A DNA stretch of 10,786 nucleotides from Cyclostephanos tholiformis (lineage: Eukaryota; Bacillariophyta; Thalassiosirophyceae; Thalassiosirales; Thalassiosiraceae): positions 1-10,786 of the forward strand of contig JALLPB010001198.1 in NCBI GenBank assembly GCA_036939975.1, read 5' to 3'. The position numbers and the translations under genes were made by a program. Under the pieces are notes generated by a model, which saw nothing but the letters and a program-made list of their open reading frames with translations, made no database searches and was not told the DNA's origin. Shown piece by piece: positions 1 through 9,523 of the stretch. Within the stretch, counting starts at the first letter, position 1, and every line of letters begins with the position of its first letter.

Positions 1-37
1 CAAAAAGTCAAGTCTAAATATTAGTCTTGACTTTTTG
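1..37. repeat. Near-perfect 37-base palindrome with a third, direct partial copy at 51-65
   Basis: CAAAAAGTCAAG (1-12) pairs exactly with CTTGACTTTTTG (26-37), and most of the 13 bases between them also pair. AGACTCGACTTTTTC at 51-65 is a diverged copy of the right arm (13 of 15 bases match the reverse complement of the left arm). It can form a hairpin. The window edge hides whether it is the end of a larger inverted-repeat element. Confidence 0.75.
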
Positions 38-264
38 ATGTTTAAGAAATAGACTCGACTTTTTCACATCACAAATTACCAAATCACTCCAACAGGTTTT
101 TCAACCTTAAATATCTGTGTCACCCCCCCTGTTGAATTTGCTCGAGGAGAGTGGTGTCATTGGCTTGTATTCCCTCAACTCCCATAGATAAAAAATAAAC
201 ATATTATTACTAAAGAAATAAAAAAGTCATTTTCCCACGTTTCCTAGTAGCATTACATGGTGCC
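1..264. other. 3' flank of the Rod gene, no gene seen
   Basis: AT-rich DNA after the TAA stop. No open frame of note begins here. On the transcribed (minus) strand it is U-rich but shows no exact AATAAA. Two AATAAA motifs lie on the plus strand (about 194-199 and 215-220) and could serve a convergent gene outside the window, but this is speculative. The stretch also holds the near-palindrome at 1-37 and a short inverted pair, CAACAGG (90-96) with CCTGTTG (128-134). Confidence 0.5.
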
Positions 265-3200
265 TTAACAGAACAAACTTTCAAACTTGTGAATTTCTTC
301 ACTGCAAACATGCTCCTCCCGACTCGAATGATTCTGACTTGGGTTGTCATTTTTGTTTCTTTCCTTGATTATCAAAGGAATTACTGCTGAAGCCTTGCTG
401 AATACATCAGGATCAGTCAAATGCTGTGTTATTCGAATAGCAGCCTTAACGAATACGTCACTGACTGATTTCTGCCCTTGCCCTGCGCAGAAATTGGATA
501 GACCGCTAAACTTTTGGACCAAACAAGTTGGATCTGAATATAAGCCCTCTGTGTTGATGATTGATGTCAGTCTGTGAAGAGTAGAAGAGCACTCGGATGC
601 ATCAAGCTGAATTCCTGCGCCTATATTAGTTTCAACCTCACGCACAATCAGCTCTGCAATTTTCTCGACAGCACTTTCGATGCATTTTAGCACATTAAGC
701 TGATGCTGCGAAGCCGCCAACGCAATAGACCTTGACTTGACAGCACACTCACACGCAAACAAAAGTGATCGTGGCAGTTCCAGCCGCTCCAGCTCACTGA
801 AAAGCAATACTAACAAATCCCAGTCAATAGTGTCATGTTGATTGACGCAGAGCTCTAACAGCAGCAAATGTAGCCGACCACTGAATCCGCGAGAGGAGCT
901 GCTGGCACCATGGTTTCGCCAAATTGTACGTGCATATGATGAAAAGTGCATTGTGCTTAATTGTAGCAAATTGGAATGAGGTAGAGGAAGTCCCATGGCT
1001 TCGATTTCCATCGCAACGAAAGAACCAAATGCGCAATTGCTCATAAGAGCATCGCCAAAGTCTTTAGAGTATGTCTCTTCGACCACGACCCTTGCGATGA
1101 CTTCCTGGGGACACAAAAAAGTAGCCACTCGTAAAGCTCTATGACGCATGGCGAAAGAAAGAGACGTACGCTTAGCGCAGAGGGCTTCCACCACGCCATT
1201 TTCGGGCCCACTATTGATGATGCTCTCATCAAAGGTAGAACTTTCATCGAAAAAAAATCCGAGTGTTGACGCGATGGTACTTTCTTGCCTTGCAAAAACA
1301 ATACCCAAAAGTTCCCGCGCATGCTGCAAAGCAAGATCACCTTCAAAGAAAGTCGCCTTTCGAGATTTTTCAGCCCGTTGTCTCTTTGAGCTTAGCCTAT
1401 TTTGCTTCATGGGTAACACATTGATATGTATATTTTCATTTTCCACCTCTGGTGAACACAAGCTGTGGTGATGGTAATTTTCTGCAAAACAGATCAAAAA
1501 CGAGATCCGTAGAGCCACCCTTGAGCATAAGTGATCTGAATACTCTCGATGTGATGACATTGATAAGGCAGATGCCTCTTCAGCTGATGTGATCTTTCTA
1601 TTGTCGTCGATGGCAGAGTCGTTGGAGGACCAAATTTGATTGCCAGAAGTAATGCTTCCTATATCCATGACAAACTCAGAGGTGCTTTCACTCTCATTAC
1701 CTGTTTTCATATCTTCTCTAGATTCCCCTTCTTTGCCGTGTTTAGTTTCGTCTCCTTTTGAATCCTTAAGGTTTGCAAGTAAGACCTCGTTGCCATCGTC
1801 GCCATGAACAAGCCATTGACGGGTCAACAATCGAGCAAATTTTCCAACGTTGATGTGAGAATAGCGGTTTGACAGGCATTTGCAGGCGTCATGGACCATC
1901 AAAGCTAACGAACGGAAGTGATGTGTTGTAAACCCGTCGGCATCGTCAAGGGTTGCTGCCGCTGCTGTCAATGATCCTTCGTAGAGAAGCGCATGGGCCA
2001 AATTTTCGGGGCAGTACTTGTGATCTGATTGTGCACGCTCATGGGCTTTGTTAACAATGGACTTGAAAAACACTCTGACCTTCTTCGAAGTGGTTTCATG
2101 ACGTTTTAGCACTTCGGTAACTAGAATCTTGTCCGACAGGCCCGATCTTGCAGCGTCGATGCATTTTACCCGCTCCAAGGCAATGAATTCCTCTTCTGCA
2201 TCCTTACGCGACTCGGCCTCCTCTGAGGCTTCAGTAGCGTTTGCATGTGCCATGTCGAGGCATTTGAGTTGATCCACTGATCCATGATCATACTGAAGGG
2301 AACACCACCAAGCCAGATCTGCCCTGTCTCTTGAGTTCTTTAACCTTTTCGCAATTGGAACTACTGACACGTCAAACGATGGTAATTCCATCCCTGATGC
2401 TTTCAACTTTCCAAAGCGCAGAACTAGTGAGCGTGCATGCAAATAGCCCGATGGAAGATGAAGCAGGCTGCAAAGAGGAGCAAGCGCGGCCACGATAGAA
2501 TTTGAAGGAGAAAGGCAGTCATCGAGGACAGTCGCAAGAGGAACGAGCGGATCAAAAACGACTCCAGCTGCATCGGCTCCTATGACGTTTATTTTGCCCT
2601 TTCTTGCATTTGTGCTCGAATGTGACGGGTCTCGAGGAAGTGGTTCAAAAAATTTTGTGAATTCGGGTCTCCTCTCTGGCTCATATCTTTCAAAGATCGA
2701 AGAAATTATAACAAGTGCATCCCGGCGCCGCTCGATGCGTCTCATCTCGTCTTCGTGCGCTTTTGCTCGTACGTCACTCTTTTTCATTAAGCCACTTAAT
2801 TTGTTGAGGCACTCACGGTAGAGTTTATACACCAATGACAGTCGATCATAGTCTTTAGCAATGCGATGATCAGATTCGAGACTTACAACACATTTACGAA
2901 GTACCAAGTTTTGATTCAGGGTTGGCAGAAGTGCCAAGCATTCTCTGACAGCAATTTCGGTCTTGTACAAGTCATTGCGAATGTCAAACGCGTTATCGCT
3001 CCTCTGGAATGTCTCTGACTTTGTCTCAGCACATATTCCGTTAGCTCTGTCGCCTGGTACCGAGAGAAGAAATTCGATCAGAATCGACGGAGGAATGTGT
3101 TTGTTTAATCCATAATCTTTCGTAAACCTCCTGGCAAGTGTTATTGTGGAACGATGACCCAGCTTTTTTGTTGCGTTCCAGACCATCTTGCTGCAATACC

Positions 3201-6200
3201 CTTGCAGAGTCTGATTCACTGTTGATTGTGAATCGTTCGGTTGTGAAAAAACACTTGGGTCAAAAGAAACTCTATGATTTGAGAAAATGCCCCACCAAAT
3301 GGCATTAGAAGAAAGTTCATCACACTGATCGATGAACCGTCTCTGTTTGCTCCACGGAAAGCTTGCTCCAGAAGTGAAGACACCCACCCCACAGTATTTG
3401 CCAATACTAGCCGTTGTAAGAATGCGAGGAAAGTTTTGCTTGCCAATAGCCAGTGGCAATGCTGCTTGGTAGATCTAGAGTGTAAAATTGACCATCATTT
3501 TATTGAGAACAGTGACTTGCGACTAAAAATTCGCAGACAATACTAAGATATTCACTGACCTTAAATGCAATATCTTTTGGTAAGTGCAGCAGAAAAGATA
3601 CCGACATCAAAGCATCAATGGTACCTGAGGTTAGGCCTGATTCAGTTCCTCCTAAGCTGCGCTCCGCAAGGACACGATAATTCTTTTTCAGGATATTCTC
3701 AATATCCGTGGTTACCAAGCCTATACTATGCGGTGATGAGCGCTGACTCAAGGACGTTGCCACTGAAAGCATGATCACACGATGAGAGGTAGCATGGGCC
3801 CCACTCGATTCAAGGGAATGAACGATTTGAAACAGTTCCATCAATGGGAGTGCTTGATCATATTTGTAATAGCTTGTTGATTCAATGCCCAGCATCATTT
3901 TCAAGTACGACATGCTGACCTTCAATGCTTCGAACGGTTGCAATAGAAGTCCATCTCCAATGTACCACGTCGAATGAAGGTTTGGAGCTGAGGGCAATCT
4001 TTTGTCGGCAAGCATTTTGACCGGTTTCGCATCTTTATGACAAAAAGCTTTTAGCATGTCGATATATCTTTCTAGCCTTTCACCAATACCCATGTCTGAT
4101 CGTATGAAAATGTCACAAACCAGCTCAGTCAAGTTGGCCAAGGAGAGAGACGATGATAACCTACAGGTAGGACTGTTATGCAAAACATGCTGACGAAGAA
4201 GATGCGACGCCTGAGCCATACTCCTCATGGCAATCAATGATGGCGATAAGAGTGTTTCGTCGGGCAAACTAAATGACATAGAGTGTGATAAATGATGTGC
4301 TTCTGACAGTGACTTTGCACAGAGCGTCAGTGCGACAGACATGATTGCGTGGAAAGATGACTGCCCGTTACGCTCCAGAAGAACACCCGAAACCTCCAGT
4401 AGCAGAAGGCTCGCATGAGTAGTCGATGTCTTTGCCACTCGACGTGCAGCGACCCCAATGGCGCGTGACCACATCTGGGATACCTGCGACGGAGTGCCAC
4501 ACAAGATTGTACACCATTGTCTCGCAGTCGCCACAAGCGGCCTGAGCTCATCGCGTAAAGAGTTATCCTCCGTTTCCAACATGATTGTTCGAGATAAAAG
4601 CAGATCCGTACTGGATTGCAACAGGTCAGACACAACTGCAGCGCAGCAAGATGGATCTCTCAACTCGTCAAGCGTCAGGAAGATATCACAACCCGAGCTC
4701 GTTGTGCCTACTCCTCCTTGCAGTTTTGATATTTTTTGGAATTCTAGCAACAGCTTCTGTGAACTGCGATTCTGACAGCGCGACTTTCCAACGATGTCTT
4801 GTTCTCGCATCACAGAAAGTATCGCACAAGCAGTAGAACTCGCCAATTTAGCTTGTCGTTTAGCCTCCTCCACAAACAGGTTTTGCATAATCAACTTCTT
4901 ACAGTCTTCAAGCACGCCTGCACAAAATCCAGCCATTCGTTCGGCTACTGATTCAGCTAAAGTCGCGTCAACGGAGTAAATTTCACGAACGAATGAAGCG
5001 CACTGCCCCACACGGTTCGATGATGATTTTCCATTTGGAGTGACCATCGTCCGCTGTATGAGGAGAAGACAGGTGTCCAACTTGGACACGTGCGTGAATG
5101 CATCGCAAAGAATCAATACATCAGACAAGACTGTGGGCATATCGATGTGGCGGCACACGTGTTGAACAAGTTTGAGGCCATGTGATGGATCAGACTGTTC
5201 GAAGGTCGAGACGAAGAGGGGTGAGCAGTTTCGATAAGGAGTAGGCGGAGCATTCAAACCAAGGTATCAATCACCGGGAAGAAACTACTCACCACTCGAA
5301 AGAATTCCTGGGCTCCATTTCCACAGTAATTTCGAACTAATGAATCAATCGCCAGCAGCCGAGCCGCTTCCTGTAGCTCACTCTTGTCGTTTTCATCAAT
5401 GGCCATGGCAATTGCTTCCGTCGCAAGCGAAGTAATGTCCGGAGGAGGTGGTATGCAAACTAGTGCAACACGAAGCATCTTGAGAACAATGCTACACTTA
5501 ACTGCCGGCGAGGTGCACCATAAAAACAAATACCTGGCCAGTTCTAGCGCACGTGGGATATTGTCTCGGTTGTCATCGCAGAGTTCATTGGCATATTGAT
5601 GAACGGCCTTGTCGAAATCAGCATCAACGTTGGCGGCAAAAGAACGGATTTTGTCGACGACGGATGCCGCCGAGGTAAGAGATTCGTCCGAATATTGACG
5701 GATCGTCGACTTTACGAGCTCTTTCACGACGAACTGCTCACCCATAATCGAATAGTTAGCCAGTGTCAGCACCTCCCGTGGGATACCGAGATCACGCGCA
5801 GTCTTTAATCGCCTTGCCTCGTGCAACTTGTACTCCACGGAATCGTATTCTGCACCATCGTCTTCGTCGTTCTCTTCGACGTAAGAAGCGTCGGTCACGG
5901 AATCAGGGGATGACAATGACTTGTGCAAGAATGAAAATTCGAGAGAAGGGCCATCATTAGTACCAACCTTGCCTCGGCCAACTCTGCGGGCAGACATCAT
6001 CCTGCAATCTCGTTTCCTCGCGCCGCTGATCAAGCCGATTTTAAGCACCGTGGGACGAGATGGCTCAGGGACGTATCGTTTCGACGAAGTGTGGAACGGT
6101 TCTGAAGCATTCCTCGGAGTCAATGGCTTGATTACGTCGTCGTCGTCATGTAGTCCCAACTGCAAGGATTGGGCCACCGTGAGACGAGCCGTGGTTAAGT

Positions 6201-9200
6201 CAACGGCCTTCGATCAGAAGAGGGTTTGGAACATAGTTAGATAACATAGTTAGATACGCACCTTCTTTTTACGTCAAAATGCCATAAGTAGTCTTTCACT
6301 TACCGAGAGCAACATGATACTTGCATCGATTCCATTGACCGCTTCGTCGTGCACCTCGTCATAATGATCTGCAGCAGTCACAGCCCAAGAATGTATCTGT
6401 CGCAGCGATTTACTGCCGACCGCAAGACTCGGGATGACGACATCACACAGCCACGGAATGAACGCCCGGGGATGGATATTCATAGGAATGCTCAACGCCG
6501 ATGAGGCGATGACGTTGGGATGCAACAGAGATGACACAGCCATTCTCCTCTTTTCGTTGCCACACGCCAGGGTTGTTCGTAACAATTTTTGTACCAACTT
6601 GAATGCCCCGCGCGTTACCAATGAGCGCAACAAATCCTCAAGCGACGCCACAGCCAAAAAAGGATCGTTCGCGGTAACCCTCGCGGCGTCTAATGATGGA
6701 ATGATGACTTGCAACGCACTTAATGCGGTCGTTCTTTCGTCCAACGAAGTACGGCGCTCCTCAAGAAGCTCCGCCCCCTCCCTGTTCGACGGACAGACGA
6801 CGTTGACAATCCCCGCTATCGCGTTGGACGTCGCCGACAGCGCCGCCCTAACCTCCCGGATCGAAAATGTTAAAGGCGTCGAGCTGCCATCGTCGTGATA
6901 TTCGCCAACATTTCCATTGGCGGGCCACGACAACATATACGCGGCCACGTCGCACATACATTCCACTTCCCTCGCTCCACCTTCGGAAAGCACGACCGCC
7001 TTGGCGATGCGTCTCAGACATTCGCTGGCTCCCTCCTCCCTCGAGCGTGAGGAAAGGACTTGTTGGAACTGCATCAAGGAAATCCACGATACGGTAATCG
7101 GCGTGGATATCCCACCCCAGACGCCACCGTCCCTCGCCACCGCCGTCGTCATCGTCGTCGTGATATGCTCCAATAGGGAACGCGCCCCCTCGTAGTCGCG
7201 TCGGACCATCATGAGGTGAACTTTCCCGAGCAATGTCATTTCACCGATCGGCGCGAATTCCCAGCAATCTTCCCCCCTTTCATCGTCGTCTTCGTACGGA
7301 GACGACGACATCGAAGACGACGGCGTCTCATCGACGAGGCAGCGAAACGCATAGCGTGCATCGCCGTTGGCAGGGGCCAATGAAATCCGATCGTGACGAA
7401 CCGATGGGGGATGACGATTTGCGTTCATCGCGGCCACGTCGACGACAAACAGCGTCGCCGTGGTAGCATCGTCGCATCGCGTCCACGTCGTCGACGAAGA
7501 AGACGACGACGGCGGGACCATGATGCACTGCACCACTCTCACCTCGTCCCGCATTCGTCCGTCGACCATCGTTCGACACGCCACCGCCACCGCCTCGATG
7601 CGATGGCGCGTGGAGGAGGTGGGGGAAGGGTGGGGTTTCGTATCATTGCAGTCGTCCTCATCCCCCCCTCCCTCGTCGTCGCACCACGGTCTCACATGCA
7701 CCATTGACGTAACGTCGATCACGTCCGGGGGAAAGACGTATCGTCCAACGATTGATAGGTCGTGCATTGTCATCCAAAGCAACAACAACGACGACTGCGT
7801 TGGCGTTGTCGCCGTAGTCGCGGCTTCTGTCTCGACGTCGTCGATGAGCGTCGTGACGATACTTCCACCGCCCCTCCTCGCCAATACTGCCCCGATGGGC
7901 GTGTCTATTATCCCCCCCCCCATCCCGGCGATGACGACGGGCGGCGCGATGACGACTACCGCTACTGCGCCTTCGTCGACCATATCATCATCATCGCCAC
8001 CATTATCATCATTGTCTTCTCCATTCGAGTCGCGGATCGCGAAATTCGATGATATGACATTACCGAGATTCCTCGATATTGGGGACGTGCATTTCTCGAT
8101 GGCATCGTAATCCCAAACGTGCGCGATGACGTCGTCCGTATCGTCATTTCGAATTGAGCCGAGGATGAAGCGTATCGTCCTCGACGACGACGACGACGAC
8201 GACATGAACGATCCCGTCATCCAAGCGATGTCGTTATCAATGACGTCCCCCGGCGGTAATGGCAAAGCGCGCGCTTGCATTTTTGCAATGCCCCGCGCGA
8301 CGTTCGACGGCATCGTCGAATCAAGGAGATGACCGCATACGTTCTCGATGATTAGGATCATCGTTTTAGTAGTACCACCGCTTCTGCCTCCGCCTTCGCT
8401 CCCGACTCCGTTGCCTCCCCCCGGCGCGTTGCCACCGCATGCCACCACGACGAGTACGTCGTCATCGTCTTCGCCGTTTCCGTTCCCGTCCTCGCCGTCG
8501 TGGTGGTCTTGGTGGCGGTGGTCATCGTCGCGGTGCGGATTGACGATCCTCCGTCGTCCTAGTCGTCTCGATGGGAAGAATAGCCCGATGGTGGAAAGTG
8601 CATCGTGCCGATTGCTACAACTACTACTACCGCCACCACCACCACCAATCACCACACCATCTCCCTCCCCCCGAGCGGGAGTAGCGGGAGACGTCCCCCC
8701 TCCCCCCCCTCCCCCTCCTCCTCCCAACGCAAGCAGCGACCTCGATGCCAGCAGTTTGCCATCGGACCCGCGCAGTAAATGCACGCATCGATCCGACGTT
8801 GCGCACGCAATCAGATTGCTGTCGTCGTTATTCGTCACGGTCACGACGCTCGAATCGAATCGCGTCGTCCACGATATCGACATCGCGTCGTCGTCATTCT
8901 CGTCGTCATTTTCGTCGACGACGACGGTAGGAGCATGACGCATCGGGCGCAATCGAATCACGGACTCGCCGCGAGCGATGGCCGCCGACGATATCCGGGA
9001 GGGGGTCCCTCCCCCCAACGCCCCCCCCCCCCTCCTCTTCATCCTCGCCGATGTCGTCATTGTTGTCGTTGTCCTCCTCGATGACGTCGCGATGTGACTT
9101 TCGTCGACTATTGCGATGGAGCTGGTGCCATCCCGCGCGGAGGAGCGGCCGCCACTCCTACCACTCGTGGCCGCCGACGCGTCGTTATCGTAATCTCGAT

Positions 9201-9306
9201 CGAGATCGTCGCGATGAACGCGACAGGTCGTGGGGGGCAGGTCGAGACGTCGGAGGCGAGCGGGAACGCAGTTGCCGCAGGAGGAGGACGACGACGACGA
9301 CGACAT
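265..9306 (-). CDS. KNTC1: Rod/KNTC1 kinetochore protein, RZZ complex scaffold (four exons, 2,920 residues)
   Basis: Join of 9306-6304, 6207-5293, 5194-3560 and 3474-265; every junction is phase 0 and TAA is at 267-265. Rod, with Zw10 and Zwilch, forms the RZZ corona complex of unattached kinetochores, which supports Mad1-Mad2 signalling and recruits dynein through Spindly. Visible: a low-complexity N-terminus (1-140), a beta-propeller-like part (about 140-660), then an all-helical solenoid to the end. Motifs match human KNTC1 as I remember it, in order: PWLCDVVIP at 951 (human PWFKNDVIP), VLKMLRVALV at 1242 (VLKIMYAAVV), DIFLTLDELRDPS at 1476 (EVFLSFEDYSNSS), GDGLLL at 1719 (GDGLVL), LPKDIAFKIYQ across intron 3 (LPQKDVFENLW), INVGKFARLLTRQWL at 2392 (INLEKVWDMLLEKWL), and LSFAMRHRALR at 2623 (LTFAHRTRALQ). 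Human KNTC1 has 2,209 residues; the excess lies largely in low-complexity inserts. NBAS is the nearest alternative and fits less well. The start ATG has G at -3 but lies in poorly conserved sequence. Confidence 0.88.
790..3297 (-). other. C-terminal helical solenoid of Rod (Rod_C-like)
   Basis: Residues about 1911-2745, all in exon 4. The region opens with WWGIFSNHRVSFDPSVF, equivalent to the remembered human WGIRLGKLGISFQPVF, followed by a helix pair ending ILIEFLL (human LFIETLL). Further right are INVGKFARLLTRQWL and LSFAMRHRALRVATFL, then TIWRNH with CVNQHDTIDWDLLVLL (human GLWKNH and CLEYKIYDLQLWNGLL). Between residues 2408 and 2490 sits a charged, Ser/Glu/Lys-rich insert (genome about 1557-1806) predicted to be a disordered loop. 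The last 30 residues are polar and poorly conserved. Confidence 0.75.
3475..3559 (-). other. Intron 3 of the Rod gene (85 bases, phase 0)
   Basis: The donor after TTT AAG (3560) reads GTCAGT, with a less common C at +3. The acceptor is TTTTACACTCTAG ending at 3475, followed by ATC TAC CAA. Reading through meets TAA in CAATAA. Splicing gives LPKDIAFKIYQAALPLA, which lines up without a gap with the remembered human LPQKDVFENLWKLIDKA; this supports the junction independently of splice consensus. Confidence 0.85.
5195..5292 (-). other. Intron 2 of the Rod gene (98 bases, phase 0)
   Basis: The donor after codon GTG (5293) reads GTGAGT. The acceptor is TTCGAACAG ending at 5195, followed by TCT GAT CCA in frame. 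The exon 2 frame runs to TGA inside the intron, and the exon 3 frame is open back into it, which produces a misleading 4-base overlap of open frames at 5254-5257. Splicing joins ...QEFFRV to SDPSHGLKL. Length and phase agree with the other two introns. The acceptor tract is only moderately pyrimidine-rich, so a nearby alternative AG cannot be excluded. Confidence 0.75.
6208..6303 (-). other. Intron 1 of the Rod gene (96 bases, phase 0)
   Basis: The donor after codon TCG reads GTAAGT (6303-6298), the full consensus. The acceptor is ...GATCGAAG at 6208, followed by GCC GTT GAC in frame. Reading through would hit TGA within nine codons. Two copies of ATCTAACTATGTT lie just upstream of a pyrimidine-rich CCAAACCCTCTTCT; their CTAAC motifs put candidate branch adenines at about 6237 and 6250, 29 and 42 bases from the acceptor. 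Splicing joins ...SIMLLS to AVDLTTARL. Confidence 0.85.
6230..6255. repeat. Perfect 13-base tandem duplication containing the intron 1 branch-point motif
   Basis: AACATAGTTAGAT occurs at 6230-6242 and again, without a gap or mismatch, at 6243-6255. On the transcribed strand each copy carries CTAAC, a good branch-point match. The lack of divergence suggests a recent slippage or duplication event. Confidence 0.9.
8182..8203. repeat. (CGA)7 microsatellite within Rod exon 1
   Basis: An uninterrupted CGA run of just over seven units encodes, on the minus strand, the serine run at residues 369-375. Changes in unit number would keep the frame. Confidence 0.85.
8693..8728. repeat. C-rich tract encoding the poly-Gly insert in the Rod propeller
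   Basis: The stretch GTCCCCCCTCCCCCCCCTCC and the bases after it code for the glycine run at residues 195-204 on the minus strand. Single-base miscounts here would shift the Rod frame, but as given the frame is intact. Confidence 0.75.
8890..9306 (-). other. Low-complexity N-terminal extension of Rod
   Basis: Residues 1-139 begin with eight serines encoded by TCG/TCC and continue with Ser-, Thr-, Gly-, Arg- and Asp-rich sequence. The remembered human KNTC1 begins almost directly with its propeller, so this stretch has no counterpart there. ATG 9306 is the most upstream start used here. In-frame Met codons at residues 83, 89, 122 and 142 are alternatives, and the real start could be any of these. 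It could be a disordered tail, or partly 5' UTR. Confidence 0.6.
9284..9303. repeat. (CGA)n-type tract encoding the Rod N-terminal serines
   Basis: On the plus strand this reads GGAGGAGGACGACGACGACGACGACAT; on the coding strand it is TCG/TCC serine codons 2-9. It is a slippage-prone microsatellite. Confidence 0.8.
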
Positions 9307-9408
9307 GGCCTTGTCCGTGCGATTTTGATTTTTTTTTTCTCTCCTCCACTTTTCGGCTTACACTCTTTCTTTTGGACCTAGAGGTAAGTAGATCCTCTAT
9401 GTTCCTCG

Positions 9409-9485
9409 GATGATGATGATTATGATGGTTACTATTATTTATGGAGATGATGATAACAACGATATTATGATTTAAAATGATGATA
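9409..9485. repeat. Degenerate ATG/ATT trinucleotide-rich stretch
   Basis: Interrupted (GAT)n: GATGATGATTATGATGG, later GGAGATGATGATAACAAC and AAAATGATGATATC. It is non-coding in any supported frame and lies in the divergent intergenic region. It resembles an aged microsatellite. Confidence 0.6.
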
Positions 9486-9509
9486 TCGCAGTGAGGTTGA
9501 GGGAATTAA

Positions 9510-9523
9510 GGGGGCTTGCCCCC
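9510..9523. repeat. Short GC hairpin GGGGGC-TT-GCCCCC
   Basis: Six-base complementary arms flank a two-base centre. It is visible directly and stands out in AT-rich surroundings. No function can be assigned. In a eukaryotic intergenic region it should not be read as an intrinsic terminator. Confidence 0.6.

Larger units (their letters stand above)
7327..8889 (-). other. N-terminal beta-propeller region of Rod, with large low-complexity inserts
   Basis: Residues about 140-660. Strand-like hydrophobic segments alternate with loops: SNLIACATSDRCVHLL (163-178), TIRFILGSI (377-385), DVIAHVWDYDAIEKC (392-406), SSLLLLWMTMHDLSIVGRY (505-523, compare human NVLSLWDIYTLTP) and TATLFVVDV (616-624). In metazoan Rod this propeller docks Zwilch (family knowledge). 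Loops are swollen by poly-Gly (195-204, 221-226), a His/Asp/Gly block (258-312), acidic runs (430-445) and poly-Ser (369-375, 600-605). The inserts keep the frame, so they look like tolerated loop expansions rather than damage. Blade number cannot be settled by eye. Confidence 0.65.

Noticed and set aside
265..3459. The last long open frame as a stand-alone gene
   Set aside because: Its first codon is TTG, and the preceding codons ATC TAC CAA GCA GCA continue homology across intron 3; it is the terminal exon.
5254..5257. Four-base overlap of two minus-strand open frames, like coupled bacterial genes
   Set aside because: The starts would be GTG and TTG, and the overlap lies inside a 98-base GT...AG interval. 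Splicing joins sequences that match one Rod protein, so the overlap is an intron artefact.
7460..8938. Long plus-strand open frames (for example 7460-8110 and 8348-8938) opposite exon 1
   Set aside because: They consist of Ser, Pro, Arg and Thr runs produced by reading CGA/TCG triplets antisense, with no domain-like segment.
9284..9303. CRISPR-like or satellite array from CGA repeats
   Set aside because: These are simple trinucleotide runs in frame within coding sequence, with no repeat-spacer structure.
265..9306. Identification as NBAS, Sec39-type or spatacsin
   Set aside because: These also pair a propeller with a solenoid, but the ordered motifs fit recalled KNTC1 specifically, and I see no Sec39 or spatacsin C-terminal motif.
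9510..9523. Intrinsic transcription terminator
   Set aside because: The context is eukaryotic, with introns on one side and a divergent promoter region; the hairpin has no following T run.
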